Source: Gordonia tangerina (GTDB lineage: Bacteria > Actinomycetota > Actinomycetes > Mycobacteriales > Mycobacteriaceae). Taken from it: DNA of 64,000 bases. The position numbers and the translations under genes are program-made. A model generated the notes under the pieces. It had not been told where the DNA came from and did no database searches. It was given only the letters and a program-made list of their open reading frames with translations. Every line of letters begins with the position of its first letter. The first letter of the stretch is position 1. The DNA is taken from the NCBI RefSeq assembly GCF_021556435.1, contig NZ_JAKGCU010000016.1, positions 1-64,000 of the forward strand, in the 5' to 3' direction. Below are positions 46,084-56,047 of the stretch, one piece after another.

Positions 46084-47562
46084 TCACCCGACCTGCAAGG
46101 TCTCCAAGGTGACCTGAGTGGTCTTCGTCTGGCCGTTGATGACGTAGGTGATGGTGACCGTGTCACCCGGGGCGTGCGACCGGATAGCCGCAACGAGTGC
46201 ATCGCCGCTGGGGACGTTGCGGTCGTCGACCTTGGTCACCACCGCGCCCTGCGGTATTCCCGCCTTGTCGGCCGGCCCCCCCGCGGTCACATCGGAGATG
46301 TAGGCGCCGGGCTGGTCGACCTCGGTGTTGGCCCGCACCGACACGCCTAGGCCCGCTTGCGTGGCCTGGCCGGTCTCGGTCAGCTCATCGGCCACCCGCT
46401 TGGCCTGATCGATGGGTATGGCGAATCCCAGGCCGATGCTGCCGCCCTGCTGCTCGGCGGACGCCCCGAGGGTGGCGATCGCGGTGTTGACTCCGATGAG
46501 CGCCCCTTTGGCGTTGACCAACGCGCCACCCGAATTGCCAGGGTTGATGGCCGCATCGGTCTGGATCGCGTCGATCACCGATGTGGTACCCGATTCGCGC
46601 GAGGTCGACACCGGCCGATTGAGCGCACTGATGATGCCGGTGGTGACGGTGCCCTCCAGGCCCAGCGGCGCGCCGATCGCGATCACGTCCTGTCCGACGG
46701 CGAGGTTGTTGGATGTGCCCACGGTGATCGGCTTGAGACCGCTCTTGTCCACCTTGATGACGGCGATGTCGGAAATCGGATCGGCGCCGAGAACCCGGGC
46801 CGGTGCACGCGTGCCGTCGGAGAAGATCACCAGCACCTGACTGGCGGTGGCGGCGCCGGCCTCGGAGACCACGTGATTGTTGGTCATGATGACCCCGTCC
46901 TCGGACAGGATGACCCCGGATCCGCCGCCTTCGGCATTACCGGACCGCACGATGATGGACACCACCGACGGCAACACGTTGGCCGCGACTTCCTGAACCG
47001 ATCCGGCCGGGGCCGGCACCACGCCCTGGTCACTGCTGTTCGGGTCACCACCCAGCGGGCCGTTGTGCGCCGACGACGAGCTGTCGTCGAGGACATTGGC
47101 ACCGACCACACCGCCGATCCCACCTGCCACCAGTGCCAGCACCAACGCGCCGACGACCAGTGCCGCCTTGCCGCCTCCGGACTTCTTCTCAGGAGCTGGT
47201 CCCGCGGGCGGCGATCCGCCGACCCCGGGGCCGGGATACGGCTGCGCAGGCAGCTGACCGGTCCTCGGCTGCGTGTACGCCGGCGCAGTGTAGGCCGGTT
47301 GAGTGTAGACAGGTTGGCCGTATGGGTTCTGCTCATACGGGTTCGTCGGCGGCCCGCCATAGGGGTTCGTCTGCGGGGAGGGCGCGGCGGCGTGGTGCCC
47401 ATAACCGCCCGGGTCCTGCGCGGCAGGCCCATACGGCGACGGTGATGCGTACGGCCCGGCTCCGTATCCCCGGTCGGGATCAGAACCCGGAGCGGCGTGC
47501 GCCCCCTGGCCCGAACCGTGTCCGGTGCCATACGGATCGCCATGCGAACCGCCACTGGTCAT
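46084..47562 (-). CDS. pepD: HtrA-type serine protease PepD
   Basis: 492 residues. A Pro/Gly/Tyr-rich cytoplasmic N-terminus (to about 130), a transmembrane helix (KAALVVGALVLALVAGGIGG), a trypsin-like domain with H (MTNNHVVSEA), D (DPISDIAVIK) and S (INPGNSGGALV), and a C-terminal PDZ domain (GAYISDVTAGGPADKAGIPQ). It degrades misfolded envelope proteins and acts in the MprAB stress circuit of mycobacteria. It lies downstream of mprB with 160 bases between. Confidence 0.93.
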   Translation of the reverse strand: MTSGGSHGDPYGTGHGSGQGAHAAPGSDPDRGYGAGPYASPSPYGPAAQDPGGYGHHAAAPSPQTNPYGGPPTNPYEQNPYGQPVYTQPAYTAPAYTQPRTGQLPAQPYPGPGVGGSPPAGPAPEKKSGGGKAALVVGALVLALVAGGIGGVVGANVLDDSSSSAHNGPLGGDPNSSDQGVVPAPAGSVQEVAANVLPSVVSIIVRSGNAEGGGSGVILSEDGVIMTNNHVVSEAGAATASQVLVIFSDGTRAPARVLGADPISDIAVIKVDKSGLKPITVGTSNNLAVGQDVIAIGAPLGLEGTVTTGIISALNRPVSTSRESGTTSVIDAIQTDAAINPGNSGGALVNAKGALIGVNTAIATLGASAEQQGGSIGLGFAIPIDQAKRVADELTETGQATQAGLGVSVRANTEVDQPGAYISDVTAGGPADKAGIPQGAVVTKVDDRNVPSGDALVAAIRSHAPGDTVTITYVINGQTKTTQVTLETLQVG

Positions 47563-47722
47563 GTCCTGGTCCTCAGCTCTCTCGTACCTCGCCGCGGCGG
47601 CGGGTGTCCCGATCGATGTGCAGGTCTCGGCTCGCGACGACCCTGGCCCTCAACCCTAAGTGATCGAGGTGGTGGGTCGATGACCGAATGCCGGTCGGTC
47701 TGCGCGGCCGCGACCGTCACCC

Positions 47723-49240
47723 TTATTGACGAACGATCAGCGGAGAAGGTTCCTCAGGGGTGGGACTTCCCGGCAAGGTCATCCGGATCAGGGTTCCGCC
47801 CAGATCGGACTGCTCGGCCCGCACACTTCCGCCGTTGCGAGTGACCACCTGACGAACGATCGCCAGGCCCAGACCGGAACCGGGCATCGACCTCGACTGG
47901 GTCGATCGGTAGAACCGTTCGAACACCAATTCCCGGTCCTCCTCGGGGATCCCTGGCCCGGCGTCGGCCACCGTGAGTTCTGCTGTGTTCGCGTCGATCT
48001 GACTCAGGCTCACCAGCACTGGCCGACCACGCGGACTCCACTTCGCGGCGTTGTCGAGCACGTTGAGCACTGCCCGATTGAGGCCGTGTTCTTCCCCGAA
48101 GACGAACCACGGCGTCACCGTCGTGTGGAAGTCCACGTCGGTTCGGCGGCGACGCACCCGGTCCAACGATCGCGTGATCACCTCGACGAGATCGACCTCC
48201 TCGTGCACCACCTCCGGCGCGTCCTCACGGGCGAGGTCGACGAGATCTCCTACCAGCGTGGACAGTTCCTCGATCTGGGCCATCACATCCGAGCGCAGCT
48301 CGATCATGTCCTGCGGCGGCATCGCGGGTGCCCCCGGCTCACTCGCGGCGATCAGCAGCTCGAGATTGGTCCGCAGGGAGGTGAGCGGCGTTCGCAGCTC
48401 ATGACCCGCATCGGCCACCAGCCGGGCCTGCCGATCACGTGAATCGGCCAAGGCGCGCAGCATCGTGTTGAAACTCTCGGTCAGGCGCGCCAACTCGTCG
48501 TTGCCCGAGACCGGGATGGGCGTCAGATCCTGCGTGCGCGCGACCCGCTCGGCAGCGCGGGTCAATCGGGCCACCGGTCGCAGACCGGCCCGCGCAACGG
48601 TGGTGCCAGCCAACGCGGCCAGTGCGACTCCACCGCCGCCGACGACAAGCAGCACCCAGGCCAGCCGCTTGAGGACCCGATCGGTGTGCAGCAGGCTCTG
48701 CGCCAACACCAAGGTGTTGCCGTCGGCGAGCTTGCGGGCGAGCACCCGCTGGTTGTCCACGGTCCGTAGGCTCTGCATGTTGTTGACCGGCCGCGGCGTC
48801 GACCGCGCGATGCTGCGCTCGACGTCTTCGAAGGGCACATCCCCGATGAGGTAGGTGCTGCCGTCGGGGTGCACGAGCGCCAGGGAGATGTTGGTGGAGA
48901 ACACCGTGCCGGTGACCAGCGATTCGGGTCGTTCGTTGAGCAGGCCGGTCTTGGCGAGTACCGTCATGCCGTCGGCGCGGCTCTCCAGTTGCGAGTCGAC
49001 CTCGTTGTACATCGCGCGGTAGACGACGAAGTAGGCGGCCGCGGCCATCAGGCTGACCGAGACGAGCACGACGGTGGCCGACAGCAGAGTCACACGCGTC
49101 GTCAACGACACCGCTCGGGTCAGCGGCATCGGCGCCCGCATCTCCTTGCGGTCATGCCGACGTATTCGGGCGATGGACCGTCGTCCCGGCATCGTCGTCG
49201 GTGCCGACCGAGGGGTCGAATCCGATGCGTCGGGGACCAC
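47723..49240 (-). CDS. mprB: sensor histidine kinase MprB
   Basis: 505 residues. Two TM helices (RVTLLSATVVLVSVSLMAAA and about 200 residues later WVLLVVGGGGVALAALAG) flank an extracytoplasmic sensor; HAMP follows, then the H-box LVADAGHELRTPLTSLRTNL and the ATPase (LNVLDNAAKWSP, DAGPGIPEEDRELVF, GSGLGLAIVRQ). GTG start shares one base with the TAG of mprA. It senses envelope stress and phosphorylates MprA. Confidence 0.93.
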   Translation of the reverse strand: MVPDASDSTPRSAPTTMPGRRSIARIRRHDRKEMRAPMPLTRAVSLTTRVTLLSATVVLVSVSLMAAAAYFVVYRAMYNEVDSQLESRADGMTVLAKTGLLNERPESLVTGTVFSTNISLALVHPDGSTYLIGDVPFEDVERSIARSTPRPVNNMQSLRTVDNQRVLARKLADGNTLVLAQSLLHTDRVLKRLAWVLLVVGGGGVALAALAGTTVARAGLRPVARLTRAAERVARTQDLTPIPVSGNDELARLTESFNTMLRALADSRDRQARLVADAGHELRTPLTSLRTNLELLIAASEPGAPAMPPQDMIELRSDVMAQIEELSTLVGDLVDLAREDAPEVVHEEVDLVEVITRSLDRVRRRRTDVDFHTTVTPWFVFGEEHGLNRAVLNVLDNAAKWSPRGRPVLVSLSQIDANTAELTVADAGPGIPEEDRELVFERFYRSTQSRSMPGSGLGLAIVRQVVTRNGGSVRAEQSDLGGTLIRMTLPGSPTPEEPSPLIVRQ

Positions 49241-49926
49241 TACGGCGGGGTCTCCCGCAGCACATAGCCGACGCCGCGCACCGTGTGGATGAGCCGGGGC
49301 TCACCTTCGGCTTCGGTCTTGCGCCGCAGGTAGCCGACGTAGACTTCCAGGGCATTGCCCGAGGTCGGGAAATCGTAGCCCCACACCTCTTCGAGGATGC
49401 GACTGCGGGACAGGACGCGGCGCGGGTTGGCCATCAGCATCTCGAGCAAAGCGAATTCGGTCCGAGTGAGACTGATGCTGCGTTCACCGCGTGCCACATC
49501 GCGGGTCACCGGGTCCAGCGTCAGGTCCGCAAACGACAGTTCCTCCGACTCGGCCGCATCGTCGGGACTGGCACGTCGCAGTAGCGCACGTAGCCGCGCG
49601 AGCAGTTCCTCCAGTGCGAACGGTTTCGGCAGATAATCGTCTGCCCCGGCGTCCAGACCCGACACCCGCTCGGAGACGGTGTCCCGTGCGGTGAGCACCA
49701 GAATGGGCAGGTCGTCGCCGGCCGACCGCAGCCGACGACACACCTCCAGCCCGTCCAGACGCGGCATCATGACGTCGAGAATGGCCACGTCCGGACGCTC
49801 GGCGACGATCTTCTCCAGGGCCTCGAGACCGTCGGCCGCGATATCGACGGTGTAGCCGTTGAACGACAGCGACCGACGTAGCGACTCGCGTACCGCCCGA
49901 TCGTCGTCGACCACAAGGATGCGCAT
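49240..49926 (-). CDS. mprA: response regulator MprA
   Basis: 228 residues from [20 protein letters not shown]. Receiver domain with D51 as phosphoacceptor ([13 protein letters not shown]), then an OmpR/PhoB winged HTH ([40 protein letters not shown]). Controls pepD and stress sigma factor genes in mycobacteria. First gene of the mprA-mprB-pepD unit; its promoter lies within 49927-50139. Confidence 0.95.
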   Translation of the reverse strand: MRILVVDDDRAVRESLRRSLSFNGYTVDIAADGLEALEKIVAERPDVAILDVMMPRLDGLEVCRRLRSAGDDLPILVLTARDTVSERVSGLDAGADDYLPKPFALEELLARLRALLRRASPDDAAESEELSFADLTLDPVTRDVARGERSISLTRTEFALLEMLMANPRRVLSRSRILEEVWGYDFPTSGNALEVYVGYLRRKTEAEGEPRLIHTVRGVGYVLRETPP

Positions 49927-50139
49927 GCCTACAGTCTTATCGCGAACTGCTGAGATGTGTCTGAGGACGTACCGCCGTGTCCCGCGTCGATTGCTGCAGG
50001 TCGGGGCGCGCCGAGCCGAATGCAACGCCGCCGGTCGCGTCCGCGACCGGGCTGCGCACATGTGCGACCCACCCCTGTGAGGTCAAGTTGATAGGCGTGT
50101 AACTGGCCGATTCGCATCAGGAAACACACCCCGTCGAAT

Positions 50140-53100
50140 GTGGAGATCGTGAAGTCCGTCGACATCGTGCATTCGCTGTGTGCCTACTGCGGGGTGGGCT
50201 GTGGAATGGACCTGGCGCTCGGCGCCGACGGTCAGGTCGCCAAGACCGTGGGCCGCAAGGATCATCCGACCAACTTCGGTCGGTTGTGCACCAAGGGTTC
50301 GACCACCGCGGACATGCTGGCCGCCGGCGGACGCCTGGTCACGCCGATGGTGCGCGACGAACGCGGCGCTCCAGCGCGGCCCGGCGACATGGATCAGGTG
50401 ATCACCGAGACCGCGGCACGACTACGCGCCATCGTCGACGAACACGGACCGGACGCCCTGGCCCTCTACGTGTCGGGGCAGATGTCGATGGAGGCGCAGT
50501 ACCTCGCGACCAAACTCGCCAAGGGCTACATCAGGACCACGGCGATCGAATCGAACTCGCGGCTGTGCATGGCAAGCGCCGGCACCGGTTACAAGCAGTC
50601 CCTCGGCGCCGACGGTCCGCCCGGTTCGTATCAGGATTTCGATCACGCCGACGTGTTCTTCGTGATCGGGTCGAATATCGCCGACTGCCACCCGATCCTG
50701 CACCTGCGCATGATGGACCGGATCAAGGCAGGTGCGAAGCTCATCGTCGTCGATCCGCGCCGCACTGCCAGCGCCGACAAGGCCGACCTGTTCCTGCAGA
50801 TCACACCCGGTACCGACCTGGCACTGATGAACGGGCTGCTGCATCTGCTCATCACCGGCGGGCACACCGACGACGAGTTCATCGCGTCGTTCACCGACGG
50901 CTTCGAACAGATCCCCGAGTTCGCCGCGCAGTACCCGCCGGAAGTGGTCAGCGAGATCACCGGCATCCCGGCCGACGACATCCGCCGTGCGGCGGAGATG
51001 ATCGGGTCCGCGCAGAACTGGATGAGCTGTTGGACGATGGGCCTCAACCAATCCACACACGGAACCTGGAACACCAATGCACTGATCAACCTGCATCTCG
51101 CCACCGGCGCGATCTGCCGGCCGGGCAGCGGACCGTTCTCGCTGACCGGGCAACCCAACGCCATGGGCGGCCGCGAGATGGGGTACATGGGCCCCGGCCT
51201 CCCGGGACAGCGGGCGGTGATGTCCGACGACGACCGTGCGTTCGTCGAGGACGTCTGGGGGTTGGCGCCCGGAACCGTGCGCACCGAGGTGGGCGGCGGC
51301 ACCATCGACATGTTTCGCCAGATGGCCGACGGAGACATCAAAGCGTGCTGGATCATCTGCACCAATCCGGTCGCATCCGTGGCAAATCGGTCGACCGTCA
51401 TCTCCGGGCTCGAGCAGGCCGAGCTCGTCATCACGCAGGACGCCTTCGCCGACACCGAGACCAACGCCTACGCCGACGTCGCGCTGCCCGCCGCACTGTG
51501 GACCGAGTCGACCGGCACCATGGTGAACTCGGAACGCAACGTGACATTGTTCGAGCCCGCCCTGACCGCGCCCGGTCAGGCGCTGCCGGACTGGCAGATC
51601 ATCGCGCGCATCGCCTGCGAGATGGGTTATATCGAGGCCTTTTCCTATACCGACGCCGAACAGATCTTCGACGAGATCCGCCGGTTCGCGAACCCACGCA
51701 CCGGCTACGACCTCCGTGGGATGACCTACGAGGGGCTGCGTCGCACCCCGATGCAATGGCCCAGCCCACCGGCCGATGCCGGGGTGACCCCGAACGGTCA
51801 GGGCCGCAACCCCATCCGCTACCTCAACGACGGCGTAAGCCAGACAATGCACACCGCCGAGGACGGGACCGTGCCCGCGCTCGCGTTTGCGACGCCGAAC
51901 CGTCGGGCCCAGTTCTTCGCACGGCCGCACGTCGATCCCGCCGAGATGCCCGACGATGCATACCCCATCCTGCTGAACACCGGCCGTCTGCCACATCAGT
52001 GGCACACGATGACCAAGACCGGTCGGGTCACCAAACTCAACAAACTCAACCCGGGCCCGTTCGTGGAGATCCACCCCGAGGATGCGCAACGATTCGGCAT
52101 CGGCCCCGGGGACCGGGTGGAAGTGGCATCGCGGCGCGGGCGTGCGGTGCTACCCGCGACGGTCTCCGATCGGGTTCGACCGGGCAATTGTTTTGTCCCG
52201 TTCCACTGGAACGACGTGTTCGGCGAGCACCTGACCATCAACGCAGTGACCTCCGACGCCGTCGACCCGATGTCGCAGCAGCCGGAGTTCAAGGTGTGCG
52301 CAGTCACCCTCACCAAAGTCGCGGGTGCGCCTTCGGCTCAGCATTCGTCCACCGAGGGTTCCGACAGCCTCACGACCGAGGCTCACCACGGTCTCGCCGG
52401 GCCGGTCGATGCCCTGGCGTCAGCGCTCGGGGTCGCCGACGTAGACATCAGGCCATCGGAGGCGGAACGCACGTACCTCGCCGGGATGATCGCCGGGCTC
52501 CGGACGCATCCACCTGTCGACGACCGTCCCGTGCTGCCGCCCGGGGCGCCGCTGCGTAGCGACGTCCACGCGTGGGCGTCGGGAGTGCTCGATGGAATCT
52601 TTGCGCGGGCACCGCTGTCGGGCGTCGGTACCGCCGGTGCACCGGGTGGCGCCGATGACGCGGTGCAGGCGGTGCGCGAGTCGATCACAGTCCTGTGGGC
52701 CTCACAGATGGGCAACGCCGAAGAGTTCGCCACCGAGACGGCAGATCACATCCGGGCCAAGGGATATGACGTCACGGTCACCGAGATGGATGCCGCCGAC
52801 GTGGGATCTCTCAGCGGCACGACGCTGTTCGTCAGTTCCACCACAGGTGACGGGGAACCGCCGGACAACGGTTCGGCGTTCTGGGATGCGCTCAGCGGCG
52901 ATACAGCGCCGGATCTGTCGGGACTACGCTATGCGGTGCTCGCCTTCGGGGACTCGAGTTACGACAATTTCTGTGGTCACGGGCGCAATCTCGACGAGCG
53001 CCTCGACGAACTCGGGGCCCGACGAATCCTGGAACGGGTCGATTGCGAACCAGACTTCGAGGAACACGCCGGGCAATGGCTCGACCGGGTCAATACGGTG

Positions 53101-54324
53101 ATCACCGCAGACGAGAGCGCGGAACCATCAACGGATGGCGAACGGGTCACCGTCCTCAGCGAGCCGGCCGACTCATCTGCGCAGCCGTCGGTGCGTACCG
53201 CGCCCGCGTTCTCGAAGAAGAAGCCACTGGTCACCCAGCTGTCGCGCAATGTCAGACTCAACGGTGACGGTTCGTCGAAAGACGTGCGCAACTTCGGGTT
53301 CCATCTGCCCGGCGACACCTTGACCTACAAGGCCGGTGACGCCCTGGGCGTCTGGCCGCTCAACAGCAACACCCTCATCGACGAATGGCTCGACGTGACC
53401 GGCCTCGATGGCGGAGAGATCGTCAACGCGCCGGGTGGCGACGACATGCCGCTACGACGCGCACTGCGGGAACGTCTCGAGTTCGCCAAGGTCACCCCAG
53501 ATTTCATGCGTTTCGTCGCCGACCGCAGCGGTTCGGCGCATCTGCATTCCCTTGCGGCGGCAGGCAACAAGCAGGAGCTGGAGGCGTGGACCTGGGGCCG
53601 GCAGTCGGTGGACGTACTCACCGAGTATCCGGTGAAGGCCGACCCCGAGGAATGGGTGTCTGTCCTGAAAACCCTTCAGCCCCGGTCATATTCGATATCA
53701 TCGAGCCCATTGCACAACCCCGGAGAGGTCGAGCTCACCGTGTCGGCCGTCCGGTACAACCTGCACGGCAAGGCTCGCGGCGGCGTGTGCTCAACGTTCC
53801 TGGCCGACCACTGCGAAGGTCAGGACATCGGAGTGTTCGTCACGTCGACAACGCATTTCCGACCTCCGTCGGACCCCGATACCCCGATGATCATGATCGG
53901 TCCCGGTACGGGCGTCGCCCCGTTCCGCGGATTCCTCCGCGAACGGCAGGCATCGGGCCACGAGGGCAAGAACTGGCTCTTCTTCGGCGAACAGTATTCG
54001 GCCACCGACTTCTACTACCGCGACGAGCTCACCACCATGCTGTCCGATGGCCTGCTGACGCGCCTCGACGTCGCGTTCTCACGGGATCAGGACCGCAAGA
54101 TCTACGTCCAGGACCGCATGCGGGAGCACGGCGAAGAGCTCTACCGCTGGCTGCACGACGGCGCACACGTCTACGTGTGCGGCGATGCCACGCGGATGGC
54201 CAAGGATGTCGACGCGACCCTCAAGGAAATCGTGGCTCATCACGGGCGTCGGTCGCCCGCCGGTGCGGAGTCCTACGTGAAGGCATTGGCGGCCGACAAG
54301 CGGTACGTGCGGGACGTGTACTGA
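50140..54324 (+). CDS. assimilatory nitrate reductase fused to CPR-like flavoprotein reductase
   Basis: 1394 residues, GTG start at 50140 or 50149. A [4Fe-4S] site C14-x2-C17-x3-C21...C50, then the molybdopterin domains with Mo-ligand Cys143 ([10 protein letters not shown]), to about 730. A linker leads to a flavodoxin domain (about 848-985, [20 protein letters not shown]), an FAD-binding domain ([15 protein letters not shown] near 1182) and an NADPH domain ([17 protein letters not shown], ending RYVRDVY). It reduces nitrate to nitrite with electrons from NAD(P)H through FMN, FAD and Fe-S on one chain. Convergent with nirBD. Confidence 0.93.
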   Translation: MEIVKSVDIVHSLCAYCGVGCGMDLALGADGQVAKTVGRKDHPTNFGRLCTKGSTTADMLAAGGRLVTPMVRDERGAPARPGDMDQVITETAARLRAIVDEHGPDALALYVSGQMSMEAQYLATKLAKGYIRTTAIESNSRLCMASAGTGYKQSLGADGPPGSYQDFDHADVFFVIGSNIADCHPILHLRMMDRIKAGAKLIVVDPRRTASADKADLFLQITPGTDLALMNGLLHLLITGGHTDDEFIASFTDGFEQIPEFAAQYPPEVVSEITGIPADDIRRAAEMIGSAQNWMSCWTMGLNQSTHGTWNTNALINLHLATGAICRPGSGPFSLTGQPNAMGGREMGYMGPGLPGQRAVMSDDDRAFVEDVWGLAPGTVRTEVGGGTIDMFRQMADGDIKACWIICTNPVASVANRSTVISGLEQAELVITQDAFADTETNAYADVALPAALWTESTGTMVNSERNVTLFEPALTAPGQALPDWQIIARIACEMGYIEAFSYTDAEQIFDEIRRFANPRTGYDLRGMTYEGLRRTPMQWPSPPADAGVTPNGQGRNPIRYLNDGVSQTMHTAEDGTVPALAFATPNRRAQFFARPHVDPAEMPDDAYPILLNTGRLPHQWHTMTKTGRVTKLNKLNPGPFVEIHPEDAQRFGIGPGDRVEVASRRGRAVLPATVSDRVRPGNCFVPFHWNDVFGEHLTINAVTSDAVDPMSQQPEFKVCAVTLTKVAGAPSAQHSSTEGSDSLTTEAHHGLAGPVDALASALGVADVDIRPSEAERTYLAGMIAGLRTHPPVDDRPVLPPGAPLRSDVHAWASGVLDGIFARAPLSGVGTAGAPGGADDAVQAVRESITVLWASQMGNAEEFATETADHIRAKGYDVTVTEMDAADVGSLSGTTLFVSSTTGDGEPPDNGSAFWDALSGDTAPDLSGLRYAVLAFGDSSYDNFCGHGRNLDERLDELGARRILERVDCEPDFEEHAGQWLDRVNTVITADESAEPSTDGERVTVLSEPADSSAQPSVRTAPAFSKKKPLVTQLSRNVRLNGDGSSKDVRNFGFHLPGDTLTYKAGDALGVWPLNSNTLIDEWLDVTGLDGGEIVNAPGGDDMPLRRALRERLEFAKVTPDFMRFVADRSGSAHLHSLAAAGNKQELEAWTWGRQSVDVLTEYPVKADPEEWVSVLKTLQPRSYSISSSPLHNPGEVELTVSAVRYNLHGKARGGVCSTFLADHCEGQDIGVFVTSTTHFRPPSDPDTPMIMIGPGTGVAPFRGFLRERQASGHEGKNWLFFGEQYSATDFYYRDELTTMLSDGLLTRLDVAFSRDQDRKIYVQDRMREHGEELYRWLHDGAHVYVCGDATRMAKDVDATLKEIVAHHGRRSPAGAESYVKALAADKRYVRDVY

Positions 54325-54339
54325 GGTGTCGTCGGGACA
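54321..54339 (+). repeat. degenerate GGTGTC...GGGACA motif at nitrate reductase stop
   Basis: CTGAGGTGTCGTCGGGACA spans the nitrate reductase TGA. It is a diverged copy of the motif CTGAGGTGTCATCTGGGACA that brackets the downstream AbiEi-like gene (copies at 54611-54625, 54668-54686, 55654-55668, 55706-55726). Confidence 0.55.
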
Positions 54340-54610
54340 CGCGCTGCCCAGGTGTCCGGCAGGGCGCGCGGGCCACGGTAGCACCAGCGAGGTGGCATCG
54401 AGTTCGACCTCCAGCGAGGGGCGCAAGCTCTTCCTCCGCGAGCGCGTACGCCTCACCCGCGACGAGCGCATCGGCGCAGCCGGCCGTCCCGGCATCCCTT
54501 GCACCGTTCGGCACCGGCTCACCATCCTGTCGATCCCGATCGGAGAGGCCAACCCTCACCTTCGGGCCCGAGCGATACATCGTGCCGGACGCCACCGTCA
54601 ACTGACCACG
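54340..54610. other. no gene; inter-repeat spacer
   Basis: 271 bases between the nitrate reductase and the first hairpin. Several frames are open but none has a start, ribosome site or recognisable protein. It could be degraded coding DNA carried in with the repeat-flanked gene. Confidence 0.35.
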
Positions 54611-54686
54611 TGTCCCAGATGACACGCCAGCCGACCACCACCGGGCAGTGGAAATCTGCCGGGCTGCTGAGGTGTCATCTGGGACA
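54611..54686. repeat. compound hairpin upstream of AbiEi-like gene
   Basis: TGTCCCAGATGACAC (54611-54625) is a perfect inverted repeat of GTGTCATCTGGGACA (54672-54686). Inside, CAGCC/GGCTG and GGCAG/CTGCC continue the stem. A second, looser copy of the pair flanks the 3' end of the gene. Confidence 0.75.
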
Positions 54687-54791
54687 GGGGTTATGGGTGC
54701 GCTCTGCACATTCTCGGATCTGTCCACAGATATCGTCCGGGAACCAGCCGACCACCTCGTCCGCGCCTCACCGGATGTCAGGCTGCACCCC

Positions 54792-55670
54792 ATGGATCAA
54801 CCCGACTACTCCGAGGTCCTCGCTGCTGGGTTCGGCGTCGCTTCGTGGAAACAACTGCGTGAGGCCGGCATGACGCGAACCGAACTCCGGGCCGCCCTCA
54901 AGAACGGCACACTGCGATGTCTGCGGCGAGGGTGGTACGCCACACCGTGGGCCGACAGTACTGTGGTGTCGGCGGTGGCCGGTGGCGGCGTGCTGAGTTG
55001 CCTGTCGGCACTACGACTGCTCAAGGTCTGGGTTCCCGGTACATCCGATACGGTTCACATCCGGGCCCGCGCCTGTGCGCACCGCACGCCCGGCGCGACG
55101 TTCTGCGAACAGTACGGCCGACCGGAATCGGAGATCACGTCCGTCGACGAACTGGCAGTCGCGCTGCGGCACGCACTGAAATGCCTGGACGACGAAGGCA
55201 TCGTGGTGGTCTGCGACTCCATCATGAATCTGGGGCTGCTCGAACTCTCCGACCTCCGGGTCGTGTTCCGGTCCGCACCCGCGCGGATCCGCCGCCTGCT
55301 GGACCGATGCGACGGCAGTTCTCAGTCCGGTACCGAATCGATGTGCCGATTCCGGCTCCGATCACGCGGTATCGGTGTGCGCTCACAGGTCGACATCCCG
55401 GGAGTGGGCATCGTCGACCTGGTGGTCGGCACTGGCTTGATCATCGAGGTGGATGGATACGAATTCCACAGCAGCAAAGAACAATTCGAGAAGGACCGCG
55501 AGCGCGACCGCACAGCTGTCGAACTCGGATACCTGGTCATCAGACTGACGTATCACCAAGTGGTGCACGAGTGGCCGGCCGCCGAAGAGACGATCATGGA
55601 CCTCGTGCGTCGGCGCGAACACCTCAAGCCACTGATGCCCACCAGGGAACTCGTCTCAGATGACACCTGA
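54792..55670 (+). CDS. AbiEi-like/DUF559 endonuclease-fold protein
   Basis: 292 residues from MDQPDYSEVLAAGFGVASWK. The N-terminal 60 residues resemble the AbiEi antitoxin winged helix (LREAGMTRTELRAALKNGTL, then RRGWYATP). The C-terminal 110 residues are a DUF559/Vsr-like nuclease fold: VDLVVGTGLIIEVDGYEFHS, then EKDRERDRTAVELGYLVIRL. The E-V-D-G-Y and R residues of the family are kept. No AbiEii toxin gene follows, so it is a solo copy. The last codons (VSDDT stop) lie in the flanking repeat. Possible defence or repair function. Confidence 0.8.
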   Translation: MDQPDYSEVLAAGFGVASWKQLREAGMTRTELRAALKNGTLRCLRRGWYATPWADSTVVSAVAGGGVLSCLSALRLLKVWVPGTSDTVHIRARACAHRTPGATFCEQYGRPESEITSVDELAVALRHALKCLDDEGIVVVCDSIMNLGLLELSDLRVVFRSAPARIRRLLDRCDGSSQSGTESMCRFRLRSRGIGVRSQVDIPGVGIVDLVVGTGLIIEVDGYEFHSSKEQFEKDRERDRTAVELGYLVIRLTYHQVVHEWPAAEETIMDLVRRREHLKPLMPTRELVSDDT

Positions 55671-55726
55671 GCGCGACACGATCGCTGCTGAGACGACCGC
55701 GCGGCGCTGAGGTGTCAACTGGGACA
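55654..55726. repeat. inverted repeat at 3' end of AbiEi-like gene
   Basis: TCTCAGATGACACC (55654-55667) faces GGTGTCAACTGGGA (55711-55724) with two mismatches; the stop codon lies at the left arm. With the pair at 54611-54686 it brackets the gene. Confidence 0.65.
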
Positions 55727-55729
55727 ACC

Positions 55730-56047
55730 TCACGGCCAGACGACGATCCTCCCGTCGCGATCCTCCACGCGGTACACGCCCAGCGAGCCGATCCCATCGG
55801 CGGTACAGCCGCCGTCGGAGAAGCGGAACACGTACTGATGCAGCGGACACACGACGTGGCCGAGGTCGAACTGGCCGTCGGCGATCGGGCCTCCCCGATG
55901 GGGGCAGACCGCGTCGGTGGCCCGCAGGGTGCCGTCGGTCATCCGGAACACCGCCACCTGGCGGCCGTCGACCGGGTAGGCCCGCCCTTCCCCCGGGAGA
56001 AGATCATCGATCGGACCGACCGGGACGCCGGTGTCGACGCTGGTCAT
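55730..56047 (-). CDS. nirD: nitrite reductase small subunit NirD
   Basis: 105 residues. A Rieske [2Fe-2S] site: CPHRGGPIADG and CPLHQYVFRF (two Cys, two His). It is the small partner of NirB in assimilatory NADH-nitrite reductase. The ATGA overlap with nirB shows coupling. Confidence 0.95.
   Translation of the reverse strand: MTSVDTGVPVGPIDDLLPGEGRAYPVDGRQVAVFRMTDGTLRATDAVCPHRGGPIADGQFDLGHVVCPLHQYVFRFSDGGCTADGIGSLGVYRVEDRDGRIVVWP

Noticed and set aside
50077-50125. GlnR-like boxes (GTAAC at 50099, GAAAC at 50121) before nitrate reductase
   Set aside because: They are 22 bases apart, but the intervening half-sites do not match the GTnAC-N6-GAAAC order, so the match is too weak to claim; a GTAAC upstream of the nirB operon is equally inconclusive.
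50422-52089. A 555-codon leftward ORF inside the nitrate reductase
   Set aside because: His/Val-rich shadow of the molybdopterin domain with no start context.
54221-54793. Leftward ORF between nitrate reductase and the AbiEi-like gene
   Set aside because: Crosses the hairpin repeats, overlaps nitrate reductase and has no recognisable protein.
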